Shown here one piece after another: positions 1 to 6,495 of a stretch of 9,975 nucleotides of DNA (its first letter is position 1; each line of letters starts with the position of its first letter). The stretch comes from an uncultured Hyphomicrobiales bacterium (GTDB lineage: Bacteria > Pseudomonadota > Alphaproteobacteria > Rhizobiales > Beijerinckiaceae), in the NCBI GenBank assembly GCA_903916165.1, contig CAIWVR010000244.1, positions 1 to 9,975 on the forward strand, read 5' to 3'. The notes beneath the pieces are model-generated. The model worked only from the letters and a program-made list of their open reading frames with translations, did not search any database and was not told where the DNA came from. Both the position numbers and the translations under genes were made by a program.

Positions 1-776
1 CCGGTCATGACGCCAAGGATTCCACCAGCGTCGACGTGCCGGTGCCGAATTACGAGCTGGCGGTCGGTGCCTCCATCAAGGGCAAGAAGATCGGCATTCC
101 GAAGGAATATCGCATCGACGGCATGCCCGCCGAGATCGAGGCGCTCTGGCAGAAGGGCATCGACTGGCTGCGCGCCGCCGGCGCCGAGATCGTCGACATT
201 TCGCTGCCCTATACCAAGACCGCGCTGCCGGCCTATTACATCGTGGCACCTGCGGAAGCCTCGTCCAATCTCGCGCGCTATGATGGCGTGCGCTACGGCC
301 TGCGCATGCCCGGCAAGGACATTTCGTCCATGTACGAGAACACGCGCGCCGAGGGCTTTGGGCGCGAGGTGCGCCGCCGCATCATGATCGGCACCTATGT
401 GCTCTCGGCCGGTTATTATGACGCCTATTATGTGCGCGCCCAGAAGATCCGCACGCTCATCAAGCGCGATTTCGAGACCGCCTATGCCAATGGCATTGAT
501 GCGATCCTGACGCCGGCGACACCGTCAGCCGCCTTCGGCATCGGCGAGAAGGGTTCGGCCGATCCGGTCGAAATGTATCTCAACGACGTGTTCACGGTGA
601 CGGTGAACATGGCCGGACTGCCGGGCCTTGCTGTTCCCGGCGGCCTGTCGGCCAGCGGCCTGCCGCTGGGCCTGCAGCTCATCGGGCGTCCCTTCGATGA
701 GGAGACGCTGTTTTCTGTGGCCGAAGTCATCGAGCAGTCGGCGGGGCGCATCGAACTGCCGCAGGCGTGGTGGTAA
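1..776 (+). CDS. gatA: GatA, Asp-tRNA(Asn)/Glu-tRNA(Gln) amidotransferase subunit A, 3' part
   Basis: C-terminal 257 residues of the amidase subunit of the GatCAB complex. The complex converts Glu-tRNA(Gln), and in many bacteria Asp-tRNA(Asn), to the amidated form in the cytoplasm; GatA releases ammonia from glutamine. The frame is open from base 3 and reads at once [11 protein letters not shown], matching the GatA segment GHDxKDSTS just after the amidase catalytic core. The Ser-cisSer-Lys triad therefore lies upstream of the window and cannot be checked. The end is typical of the amidase family: [13 protein letters not shown], then [17 protein letters not shown], stopping with TAA at 774-776. 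It is partial only because the window starts inside it; I see no break in the visible part. A strong terminator follows within 31 bases, so gatA appears to end its own transcript before gatB. Confidence 0.95.
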   Translation, partial: GHDAKDSTSVDVPVPNYELAVGASIKGKKIGIPKEYRIDGMPAEIEALWQKGIDWLRAAGAEIVDISLPYTKTALPAYYIVAPAEASSNLARYDGVRYGLRMPGKDISSMYENTRAEGFGREVRRRIMIGTYVLSAGYYDAYYVRAQKIRTLIKRDFETAYANGIDAILTPATPSAAFGIGEKGSADPVEMYLNDVFTVTVNMAGLPGLAVPGGLSASGLPLGLQLIGRPFDEETLFSVAEVIEQSAGRIELPQAWW

Positions 777-806
777 GGGCACGGGCGTCCGGCTGATGAC
801 ATTTTG

Positions 807-840
807 CGGCGCGCCCTGTGGGGTGCGCCGTTTTCGTTTT
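807..840 (+). terminator. Intrinsic terminator after gatA
   Basis: CGGCGCGCCC at 807-816 pairs with GGGTGCGCCG at 821-830. This gives a 10-bp stem with a single G-U pair and the tetraloop TGTG, followed directly by TTTTCGTTTT. It lies 31 bases after the gatA stop codon. Confidence 0.85.
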
Positions 841-957
841 GGGGTGGCGCGCCGGAACCTGTGCGCGCCGTGCGCAGCCGACAGGCCCATCATCGGCCTA
901 AAGCGGCCGGCGCACTTGTTCGCGCGCGGGCGGGCCATTAAAACCCGGTTCAGATCT

Positions 958-974
958 GCGGCCCTCTCGGCCGC
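958..974 (+). other. Hairpin in the gatB leader
   Basis: GCGGCC at 958-963 and GGCCGC at 969-974 form a perfect 6-bp stem with the loop CTCTC, ending 24 bases before the gatB start. There is no T-tract, so it is not an intrinsic terminator. It could be a leader structure or simply a product of the GC-rich base composition. I assign it no function. Confidence 0.3.
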
Positions 975-998
975 GCGCCTCACACCGGGAATCGCCCC

Positions 999-2468
999 AT
1001 GAACACGCAGGCCAAACCGTCAAAGCTGATCAAGGGCGCGACAGGCGATTGGGAAATCGTCGTCGGCATGGAAATCCATGCGCAGGTGACGTCGAACTCC
1101 AAACTGTTCTCGGGGGCCTCGACGACCTTTGGCGGCGATCCCAACAGCCATGTGTCGCTGGTCGATGCGGCCATGCCGGGCATGCTGCCGGTGATCAACG
1201 AGGAATGCGTCAAGCAGGCGATCCGCACCGGCCTCGGTCTCAAGGCGCAGATCAATCATCGCTCGACCTTCGATCGCAAGAACTACTTCTATCCCGATCT
1301 TCCGCAGGGATATCAGATCAGCCAGTTCAAGAGCCCGATCGTCGGCGAAGGCGAGGTCATCGTCGATGTCAGCGCAACGGAGCAGATCATTGTCGGCGTC
1401 GAGCGGCTGCATCTCGAACAGGACGCCGGCAAGTCGATTCACGACCAGTCGCCGACCGAGAGCTTCGTTGATCTGAACCGCTCCGGCGTCGCGCTGATGG
1501 AGATCGTGTCGAGGCCCGACATCCGTTCGGCGGAAGAGGCGCGCGCCTATGTCACCAAGCTGCGCACAATCCTGCGCTATCTCGGCACATGCGACGGCAA
1601 TATGGAAGAAGGCAGCCTGCGCGCCGATGTGAACGTATCCGTGCGGCGCCCCGGTGGGCCTTTGGGCACGCGCTGTGAAATCAAGAACGTCAATTCGATC
1701 CGCTTCATCGGTCAGGCTGTCGATGTCGAGGCGCGGCGCCAGATCGCGATCCTCGAGGACGGCGGCAAGATCGACCAGGAGACGCGCCTGTTCGATCCCG
1801 GCCGCGGCGAGACCCGCTCGATGCGCTCGAAGGAAGAGGCCCATGACTACCGCTACTTCCCCGATCCCGACCTGCTTCCGCTCGAGTTCGACCGGGCCTA
1901 TGTTGACGCTCTGGCGCAGGGACTTCCCGAACTCCCCGACGAGAAGCGCGCCCGCTTCATCGCGGAATATGGCCTGCCGCCCTATGACGCTGGCGTTCTG
2001 GTCATGGAGCGTGAGGCGGCCGATTACTTCGAGCAGGTTGCGTCCGGTCGCGATGCCAAGGCTGCTGCCAACTGGGTTATCAATGAGTTATTCGGTCGCC
2101 TGAACAAGGAAGGCAAGACGATCTCGACGTCGCCGGTGACGGCCTCCCAGCTCGGGGCGATTGTCGAACTCATCAGCGCGGGAACGATCTCTGGCAAGAT
2201 TGCGAAGGATCTTTTCGAGATCGTGTGGACGGAAGGTGGCGATCCCGTCGCGCTCGTCGAGGCGCGTGGCATGAAGCAGGTGACCGATACCGGGGCCATC
2301 GAGACGGCGGTCGATGCGATCATCGCGGCCAATCCAGACAAGGTCGCGCAGGCGCAGGCCAAGCCCACCATGCTGGGCTGGTTCGTCGGCCAAGTGATGA
2401 AACAGACTGGCGGAAAGGCCAATCCGCAAGCCGTCAACGACGTGTTGAAACAGAAATTGGGCATCTGA
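999..2468 (+). CDS. gatB: GatB, Asp-tRNA(Asn)/Glu-tRNA(Gln) amidotransferase subunit B
   Basis: Complete 489-residue subunit B of GatCAB, the usual length. GatB binds the misacylated tRNA, activates the side-chain carboxylate with ATP and transfers ammonia supplied by GatA. Family landmarks appear in order: VGMEIHAQ (22-29), [16 protein letters not shown] (94-109), [11 protein letters not shown] (136-146), the GatB signature around [18 protein letters not shown] (157-174), [16 protein letters not shown] (199-214), [11 protein letters not shown] (223-233) and [14 protein letters not shown] (282-295). A helical YqeY-like tail runs from about residue 340 to the end and contains [22 protein letters not shown]. 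The ATG at 999 is chosen because the conserved N-terminus follows it; a weak GGGA lies 8 bases upstream. A terminator separates it from gatA, so gatB probably has its own promoter in 841-998, where I could not identify convincing boxes. Confidence 0.97.
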   Translation: MNTQAKPSKLIKGATGDWEIVVGMEIHAQVTSNSKLFSGASTTFGGDPNSHVSLVDAAMPGMLPVINEECVKQAIRTGLGLKAQINHRSTFDRKNYFYPDLPQGYQISQFKSPIVGEGEVIVDVSATEQIIVGVERLHLEQDAGKSIHDQSPTESFVDLNRSGVALMEIVSRPDIRSAEEARAYVTKLRTILRYLGTCDGNMEEGSLRADVNVSVRRPGGPLGTRCEIKNVNSIRFIGQAVDVEARRQIAILEDGGKIDQETRLFDPGRGETRSMRSKEEAHDYRYFPDPDLLPLEFDRAYVDALAQGLPELPDEKRARFIAEYGLPPYDAGVLVMEREAADYFEQVASGRDAKAAANWVINELFGRLNKEGKTISTSPVTASQLGAIVELISAGTISGKIAKDLFEIVWTEGGDPVALVEARGMKQVTDTGAIETAVDAIIAANPDKVAQAQAKPTMLGWFVGQVMKQTGGKANPQAVNDVLKQKLGI

Positions 2469-2469
2469 A

Positions 2470-2527
2470 TTCAGCGCCGCGCGACAGTCGAGAATCATCT
2501 TGGTTGCGTGATTCGTTCAGCGCCGCG
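2470..2527 (+). repeat. 12-base direct repeat flanking the gatB terminator region
   Basis: TTCAGCGCCGCG occurs at 2470-2481 and again, identical, at 2516-2527. The second copy contributes the 5' arm of the terminator. The first copy could therefore in principle compete for pairing with the 3' arm. It may be a chance or duplication remnant. Confidence 0.5.
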
Positions 2528-2547
2528 GTCTCCGCGGCGCTTTTTTT
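2519..2547 (+). terminator. Intrinsic terminator after gatB
   Basis: AGCGCCGCGG (2519-2528) and CCGCGGCGCT (2532-2541) form a perfect 10-bp stem with the 3-base loop TCT, followed by a run of seven T from 2541 to 2547. It lies about 50 bases after the gatB stop. The 5' arm is part of a 12-base direct repeat whose other copy begins just after the gatB stop. Confidence 0.93.
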
Positions 2548-3090
2548 CTAAAAAAAAAGGTTGTCCTCGAATTTTTTTTTCCGTGCCCCCAGACGCCTTT
2601 GGACGTGCGATTCTGCGGTGCAAGAGCAGCATGGCGACGAAGCTGGCCAGAGATGCTGCGGCGTCCTCCCGGTCGGGTCGGGGGTCACTTTCTGGGTTGA
2701 CAAGGAACGCTGGACGAATCGCGTCCCTTATTCTGTGCGGACATCAGGATGTTGCAAGTTAAACCTGCAAATAAAGCCTTTTCCGCATGCCAGAACCCGA
2801 TGGACGACATTCGAAACCCGTCGGCGGACCGGGGTGCCGGGTCACTTGAGGCCATCACATGGAGGGGCGCATGGCAGTCGGAAGACAGGGCTGTTGCAAC
2901 CGTTTTGGCGGCCTGCCGCAACGCCGTTGAGCGGATCCACGCAGAGGCACATGAGGACGTTGACTGGCTTGTTGTGGAGTCATCAGTCGAAGAGACACTT
3001 GCGTGTGTGATGAACGAAGCTAGGTTACTCAAGCCTAGTGCCGGCTGCACACTTTCTCTTTGCCGGCGGACAAATCAGAGGGGACCTCAG
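2548..3090. other. Long intergenic region without a confident gene, upstream of the H1-like gene
   Basis: About 540 bases. It begins with A9 (2550-2558) and T9 (2572-2580) tracts next to the gatB terminator, which stand out in GC-rich surroundings. A 19-bp palindrome lies at 2752-2770. From 2749 to 3090 the frame of the H1-like gene is open and would add 114 residues, including a helical-looking stretch, but no ribosome binding site precedes its candidate starts and its third-position GC (about 60-65% by hand count) is lower than in neighbouring genes. Two identical GCCGGC hexamers (3040-3045 and 3062-3067) could form a hairpin around a 16-base loop in the leader. I see no tRNA and no convincing promoter. 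Confidence 0.6.
2752..2770. promoter_or_regulatory. 19-bp near-perfect palindrome, candidate operator
   Basis: TTGCAAGTT (2752-2760), a central A at 2761, then AACCTGCAA (2762-2770). Eight of nine arm positions are complementary; only the sixth pair fails. This size and symmetry is typical of a site bound by a dimeric regulator. It lies about 320 bases before the H1-like start codon, in a region without a confident gene. No regulator is identified. Confidence 0.4.
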
Positions 3091-3498
3091 ATGGCAAAGG
3101 CAACAACGAAGCGTAAGCCGGCAGCGAAGAAGACCGCTGTCAAGAAGACGGCCGCCAAGAAGGCGGTTCGCAAGACTGCAGCCAAGAAGACTGCAGCGAA
3201 GAAGACTGCAGCCAAGAAGACCGTTGCCAAGAAGGCGACACGCAAGACGGCTGTGAAGAAGACCGCCCGCAAGACCGCGGTGAAGAAGACTGCGGTGAAG
3301 AAGACTGCTGTCAAGAAGTCAGCCGTCAAGAAGTCTGCTGTGAAGAAGACCGCAGTCAAGAAGGCCACGCGCAAGACCGCCGTCAAGAAGACAGCTGTCA
3401 AGAAGACAGCCGTCAAGAAGGTTGCTCGCAAGGCTCCCGCCAAAAAGCGCGTTGCCCGCAAGCCGAAGGCTGCGGCTCCGGCTCCGGTTTCCACCTGA
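3091..3498 (+). CDS. Histone H1-like lysine/alanine-rich nucleoid protein
   Basis: A 135-residue, extremely basic protein made almost entirely of Lys, Ala, Thr, Val and Arg, with no acidic residue. Residues 11-112 are tandem pentads of the form A-[AV]-K-K-T, with variants ending in S or A and some with an R-K pair. The tail (113-135) is VARKAPAKKRVARKPKAAAPAPVST. This composition matches bacterial proteins resembling the C-terminal tail of eukaryotic histone H1 (compare Chlamydia Hc1/Hc2, Bordetella BpH1 and AlgP), which bind DNA non-specifically and compact the nucleoid. There is no HU-like or other globular domain. The ATG at 3091 is preferred: GAGGGG at 3078-3083 lies 7 bases upstream and the protein starts MAKATTKRKP. 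The frame is open back to an ATG at 2749, so a longer form cannot be excluded. The DNA-binding role is inferred from composition. Confidence 0.88.
   Translation: MAKATTKRKPAAKKTAVKKTAAKKAVRKTAAKKTAAKKTAAKKTVAKKATRKTAVKKTARKTAVKKTAVKKTAVKKSAVKKSAVKKTAVKKATRKTAVKKTAVKKTAVKKVARKAPAKKRVARKPKAAAPAPVST
3121..3426 (+). repeat. 15-base tandem repeat array encoding A-x-K-K-T pentads
   Basis: Units of 15 bases built around AAGAAGACxGC are repeated about 20 times, with two- to three-residue insertions carrying CGCAAG (Arg-Lys). Codons vary between units (for example GCC/GCT/GCA/GCG for Ala), so the array is imperfect and protein-level selection is evident. Such an array can gain or lose units without a frameshift. 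Confidence 0.85.
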
Positions 3499-3610
3499 TC
3501 GCACACTGTCGCAAGGCAGGTTCACGCAAGGGTTCCATGGCGCGATTGACTTTCGGGAAGGTCGCGCCAGCGTCAGGATGAAGAGGCGCTCTGCGCCATC
3601 AATTCCAAAC

Positions 3611-3655
3611 ACGCCTCTTCCGCCCGTTCATCGGGCTGGAGAGGCGTTTTCGTTT
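3611..3655 (+). terminator. Intrinsic terminator after the H1-like gene
   Basis: ACGCCTCT (3611-3618) pairs with AGAGGCGT (3640-3647). Pairing continues inward through GCCCG/CGGGC (3622-3626 with 3632-3636) to a TTCAT loop, giving about 15 pairs with one mismatch and one G-T pair. TTTT at 3647-3650 and CGTTTC follow. The T-tract is on the plus strand, so it serves the H1-like gene. The end of the opposing gene overlaps this hairpin. Confidence 0.88.
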
Positions 3656-3906
3656 CGGGGCTTTGCGCTCGTCATTGGCGCTTCGGGGGCGCTGACGGGG
3701 CGCGCCATACATATTTGGGAGAACTCCCGCCAGATCAGTGAGCCGTCAGCGCCGCTGCGTTTCATCTGTTGCCACTGGGTGCCACAGGCTGCGAGGCGTT
3801 CGCGCGCCTGCGCCTTGGTCATCTGCTCGGTCGCGACCGGCGTCTCCGCCAGAGCCGGCGAGATCATCAGAAGCCCAGCGATGGAGAGTGTTCGAACTGT
3901 CTGCAT
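3628..3906 (-). CDS. Small exported protein with two conserved-looking cysteines
   Basis: A 92-residue protein with a clear Sec signal peptide: a short N-terminus with one Arg, hydrophobic core to residue 17, and cleavage probably after ALA at 18-20. The mature part contains ACGTQWQQMKRSG (40-52) followed by WREFSQIC (59-66). I recall the pattern C-G-x-x-W ... W-x-x-F-x-x-C from small uncharacterised secreted proteins of Rhizobiales; C41 and C66 could form a disulfide. Function unknown. The start ATG at 3906 is fixed by the signal peptide, though no good Shine-Dalgarno lies directly before it. A hairpin with AGGAGA/TCTCCT arms sits 14-33 bases upstream. It lies 90 bases downstream of the lytic transglycosylase gene on the same strand and may share its transcript. 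Its stop codon falls in the loop of the opposing terminator, so its last residues are encoded by hairpin sequence. Confidence 0.72.
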   Translation of the reverse strand: MQTVRTLSIAGLLMISPALAETPVATEQMTKAQARERLAACGTQWQQMKRSGADGSLIWREFSQICMARPVSAPEAPMTSAKPRNENASPAR

Positions 3907-3919
3907 GAACGCCGCGCGG

Positions 3920-3939
3920 AGGAGATGGGATCTTCTCCT
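3920..3939 (-). other. Hairpin in the leader of the small secreted-protein gene
   Basis: AGGAGA (3920-3925) and TCTCCT (3934-3939) are perfect 6-base inverted arms around an 8-base loop. On the minus-strand transcript the 5' arm, AGGAGA, looks like a Shine-Dalgarno but is too far from the start codon (about 28 bases) to serve it directly. Possible mRNA structure; role unknown. Confidence 0.35.
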
Positions 3940-3996
3940 AGCATGTCATCGCCTGCCGGGCGCGCCCGAGGCGTGCAATGTCCACAGGCGTGATGC

Positions 3997-4638
3997 TTAT
4001 CGGGCGGTGGCGACGGTCTTGCCGTCAGCGGGTTTGACGGGTGCGCTATGGGCCTGACGCAGGCTCGGGATGAGGCCCTGGCGTTTTGCATCGTAGTAAT
4101 AGCCGCGCGAATAAAGTGAGAGCGCACGAGCCTCGTTACCGCCGGACACCATCCAGGCATTGGCGAGGTAGGGCATTCCGAAGGTCAGGTTGGTGCGGGC
4201 GTCGAGCAGGCCTTGCGGTGTCCCTGTGTAGCCCATCTGGCGCGCGGTCGGCAGGCTGAGCTGCATCAGGCCGAAATGCGCGCGGCCCATGGCACCCGGA
4301 TGATAGCGGCTTTCGCGGGCCACGATTCGATGCGCGAGCGTTTCGGGCACACCGTGTCGCTGCGCGTATTGGTTGATCAGCGTCGTGACGCTATCGATCT
4401 TGTCGGAGTCCAGTTGGGTGATGGGTCCAGTCTGACGGGGCGCACGCGCTGCGCTGGCCCGGCGCGTGACGTTGATGTCCGTGATCTGTGGCGGCTTGGT
4501 GGCTTGCAGGACAGTCGTTTGTTTCTGAGCCGGCTTTGCTGGTGTGGCCGGTCCGGTTTCCGCGAGGGAAGATCCGCCACATGTGGCGAGGGCCGCGGCG
4601 AGGATGGCGGCGCGCTGGAGCGCGGCAAGACAATGCAT
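3997..4638 (-). CDS. SLT-type lytic transglycosylase, exported
   Basis: A 213-residue envelope enzyme that would cleave peptidoglycan between MurNAc and GlcNAc with 1,6-anhydro ring formation. The N-terminus is a signal sequence; LATC at 17-20 could be a weak lipobox, so it is either periplasmic or an outer-membrane lipoprotein anchored at C20. A Pro/Ala/Lys/Thr-rich linker runs to about residue 75. The SLT (goose-lysozyme-like) domain covers about 82-182: INQYAQRHGVPETLAHRIVARES, with catalytic Glu at E109, then GLMQL (123-127), TARQMGY (131-137), a D-x-x-x-N step (DARTN) and GMPYLANAW. The segment between ES and GLMQL is slightly short, as in other small alphaproteobacterial members. The start is well supported: GAGGAAAG ends about 4 bases before the ATG. 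It is transcribed divergently from the membrane-protein gene at 4865; the 226 bases between should contain both promoters. Confidence 0.88.
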   Translation of the reverse strand: MHCLAALQRAAILAAALATCGGSSLAETGPATPAKPAQKQTTVLQATKPPQITDINVTRRASAARAPRQTGPITQLDSDKIDSVTTLINQYAQRHGVPETLAHRIVARESRYHPGAMGRAHFGLMQLSLPTARQMGYTGTPQGLLDARTNLTFGMPYLANAWMVSGGNEARALSLYSRGYYYDAKRQGLIPSLRQAHSAPVKPADGKTVATAR

Positions 4639-4803
4639 GAACTTTCCTCGGCGTCAGGTGCCTGTCCCGGCATAGAGGGCCGGATCATGCCCAACGCAGT
4701 GGGGCAGGGTTGAGGCTAACTGGCCGCGAAATCCCTTACATTCGCTGAACTCTGGACCCTTTCGGCCCGTGCGAACTTGCCCTAATGAATGGGTGTCACG
4801 CAT

Positions 4804-4830
4804 CTTGTCGCCTCCAATTGCGGCGAGAAG
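4804..4830 (+). other. Hairpin in the leader of the membrane-domain gene
   Basis: CTTGTCGCC (4804-4812) and GGCGAGAAG (4822-4830) pair at 8 of 9 positions around a 9-base loop. There is no T-tract after it. It lies about 35 bases before the preferred start at 4865 and would be in the untranslated leader. Confidence 0.3.
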
Positions 4831-4864
4831 CGGGCAGGGACCCTTGATCGGGCAACGGAAGACC

Positions 4865-5803
4865 ATGCGGATGCCGAAGACGAAAATTGTACTGAAGCCT
4901 CGCAAGAAGACGGCGCTCGACGCCGTCAGGCCTTTCAGCTGGCGCATTTCCCTCACGTATTTTCTGACTTTCGTCGAAGATCTGCTCGAGCTGTCCTATC
5001 CATGGGCGACAGGCATCGCCATTGATGGACTGATGGCGCACGAGTTCCATCATACATTGCCAATCGTCATCGCCTGGAGCGCGCGCGCCTCGATTGGCTG
5101 CTTCCGGCAAATGTACGACACGCGTGTCTATACGGATGTCTACAATCATATTGTCGAGGACACGATCATCCGGCAGCGCAAGGCTGGTATCGAGGCGACG
5201 ATGGTTGCCGCGCGCTCGGCCATGTCGCGCGAGTTTGTCACCTTCTTCGAAATCGACGTGCCGGTGGTGATCACGTCGTTGATCCACATCTTTGGCTCTG
5301 CGATCATCCTGTTCTGGTACGATTTCCAGATTGGCGCGCTGGCCGCGCTGCTGTTTATTCCGGTCTATCTCGTCAATCGCGTCTATGTGCGCGTCACGAC
5401 GCGGCTCAATCGGGAATTGAATGACCAGCTTGAAAAGGAAGTCGTCTATATCGAGCGTTCCGAGCGCGAGGAAGTCCGTTCGCATTTTGCGCTTGTTCGC
5501 AAATGGCGGATCAAGCTGTCTGATGCCTCGGCCTATAACTGGACCATCATCGAGGTGCTCTCGATCGGCGTCTTCATCGCCATTCTCCTGCGTGCCACCG
5601 TTCTTCCTGAAAGCGAGGCGGGCGATATATTCGCGATCCTCGTCTACGTCTGGCGGCTGATGGAAGGGCTCGATCACGTGCCGACCATCGTCCAGCAGTT
5701 GACGCGCCTGCGCGACATATCCATCCGCATCAGTCAGGGAGCCACCGTCGAGGACGTCAGCGAGACACTCGAGGAAAGCGAGCCTGATCAAAAGCCTTTG
5801 TAG
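4865..5803 (+). CDS. ABC-exporter-type six-helix membrane domain protein without an ATPase domain
   Basis: A 312-residue integral membrane protein resembling the transmembrane half of an ABC exporter (the family annotated as 'ABC transporter six-transmembrane domain', Pfam ABC_membrane_3-like). Hydrophobic stretches lie near residues 27-56, 63-80, 132-152, 156-174, 228-246 and 253-270. Between helices 4 and 5 a long charged cytoplasmic segment (about 178-222) carries LNRELNDQLEKEVVYIERSE, as in exporter coupling helices. No Walker A, signature or Walker B motif follows; the protein ends in an acidic tail (ESEPDQKPL). I prefer ATG 4865 because GGAAG at 4857-4861 precedes it and residues 1-20 are Lys/Arg-rich; ATG 4871 is two codons further in, and a longer GTG start at 4769 lacks a binding site. 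No ATPase gene is adjacent: the next gene is a small secreted protein. The substrate is unknown. Confidence 0.75.
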   Translation: MRMPKTKIVLKPRKKTALDAVRPFSWRISLTYFLTFVEDLLELSYPWATGIAIDGLMAHEFHHTLPIVIAWSARASIGCFRQMYDTRVYTDVYNHIVEDTIIRQRKAGIEATMVAARSAMSREFVTFFEIDVPVVITSLIHIFGSAIILFWYDFQIGALAALLFIPVYLVNRVYVRVTTRLNRELNDQLEKEVVYIERSEREEVRSHFALVRKWRIKLSDASAYNWTIIEVLSIGVFIAILLRATVLPESEAGDIFAILVYVWRLMEGLDHVPTIVQQLTRLRDISIRISQGATVEDVSETLEESEPDQKPL

Positions 5804-6013
5804 AGGTGCCGTCAGGATCACTGTTGGCGGATGTTGCCATTTGAAACGCTCAGAAAATTGACTTGTGAGCTTGACTGTAAATGCTTTCCTGATCGAGCGG
5901 GGGAGCGGTGGAACACGATGATCGCCCACAAGATCGCAGCCGGTCAGTCGCAGCGGCCACCGACCCAGGTCATGGTCGGGAAAGTCTCCGCCCGAGATGA
6001 GGGGAGTGCCATC

Positions 6014-6316
6014 ATGAAAATGTTGATCCGAATGGTCGCTTTGGGTCTGGCGCTGGTGGCCGCGCGGCAAGCGCTGGCTCAGGGCTATCCCGACACATTG
6101 CGCATGACCTGTGCCGCCTCTGCCGAAACCGTCCGCCGTGCCGGAGCCGTCGTCCTGCATTCTGGCCCCGATATTTACGACCGCTATGTCAGCGCGCAGA
6201 GTTTCTGCACGCGCGAGGAAATCATGAAGCCGCAATGGGTTCGCGCGGCTGATACCGCGCAATGTTTCGTCGGCTACATCTGCCAGCGCGAGAGCTGGGG
6301 TGCCGGCCCCAATTGA
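6014..6316 (+). CDS. Small exported protein with four cysteines
   Basis: A 100-residue protein with a Sec signal peptide (MKMLIRMVALGLALVAARQALA, probable cleavage after residue 22). The mature part has four Cys (C33, C65, C84, C90), suggesting two disulfides, and the segments MTCAASAETVRRAGAVVL, YDRYVSAQSFC and ADTAQCFVGYIC. I recall small rhizobial secreted proteins with this arrangement of unknown function; this is recognition, not a search. The ATG at 6014 is chosen because GAGGGGAG ends 7 bases upstream and the signal peptide begins there. The frame is open back to 5831, but that extension is neither preceded by a binding site nor protein-like. It sits between two ABC-type membrane genes on the same strand, with gaps of about 210 and 180 bases, so co-transcription is uncertain. 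Confidence 0.8.
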   Translation: MKMLIRMVALGLALVAARQALAQGYPDTLRMTCAASAETVRRAGAVVLHSGPDIYDRYVSAQSFCTREEIMKPQWVRAADTAQCFVGYICQRESWGAGPN

Positions 6317-6495
6317 GGGCTGGCCTTGATTGGTCTTGTCGGCGGCGCTTGCGATCCGCTGGCAGCCATCGTCGCTTCCATCATCGACGCGGGGCCGGGC
6401 TGAATCTTTGCTGCGTTGCAAAAGGGCTGCGGTGAAGTATTTGTGATGTTATCATAGCTTCCGCTCCGGAGGGGTGGGCGTTTATCCTCATATCT

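Noticed and set aside
1020..1844. Long minus-strand open frame within gatB
   Set aside because: gatB is conserved along its full length on the plus strand; the antisense frame has no recognisable features.
2697..2702. Perfect TTGACA hexamer as a -35 box upstream of the H1-like gene
   Set aside because: No acceptable -10 lies 16-18 bases downstream (that position reads CGCGTC); the nearest TATTCT is about 26 bases away.
2960..3026. Possible promoters TTGACT at 2960 and TTGCGT/TAGGTT at 2999-3026 before the H1-like gene
   Set aside because: The -10 matches are poor (TCAGTC; TAGGTT) and would not stand out from chance.
3121..3426. Regularly spaced short repeats that might suggest a CRISPR array
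   Set aside because: The period is 15 bases, there are no unique spacers, and the repeats encode in-frame protein pentads.
3087..3506. Minus-strand frame encoding a hydrophobic repeat protein (FLTAVF-like units), which looks like a membrane protein
   Set aside because: It is the exact reverse complement of the Lys/Ala repeat array; AAGAAG codons read as CTTCTT-type hydrophobic codons on the other strand.
5858..5876. Two TTGACT hexamers 13 bases apart upstream of the four-cysteine protein gene
   Set aside because: Neither has a convincing -10 at proper spacing; recorded only as a possible promoter region.
4796..6421. A 541-codon open frame on the minus strand opposite the membrane-domain and small secreted-protein genes
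   Set aside because: It is rich in Asp, Arg and His with no domain pattern, lies wholly antisense to better-supported genes with signal peptide, helices and binding sites, and is the expected shadow of strong third-position GC bias.
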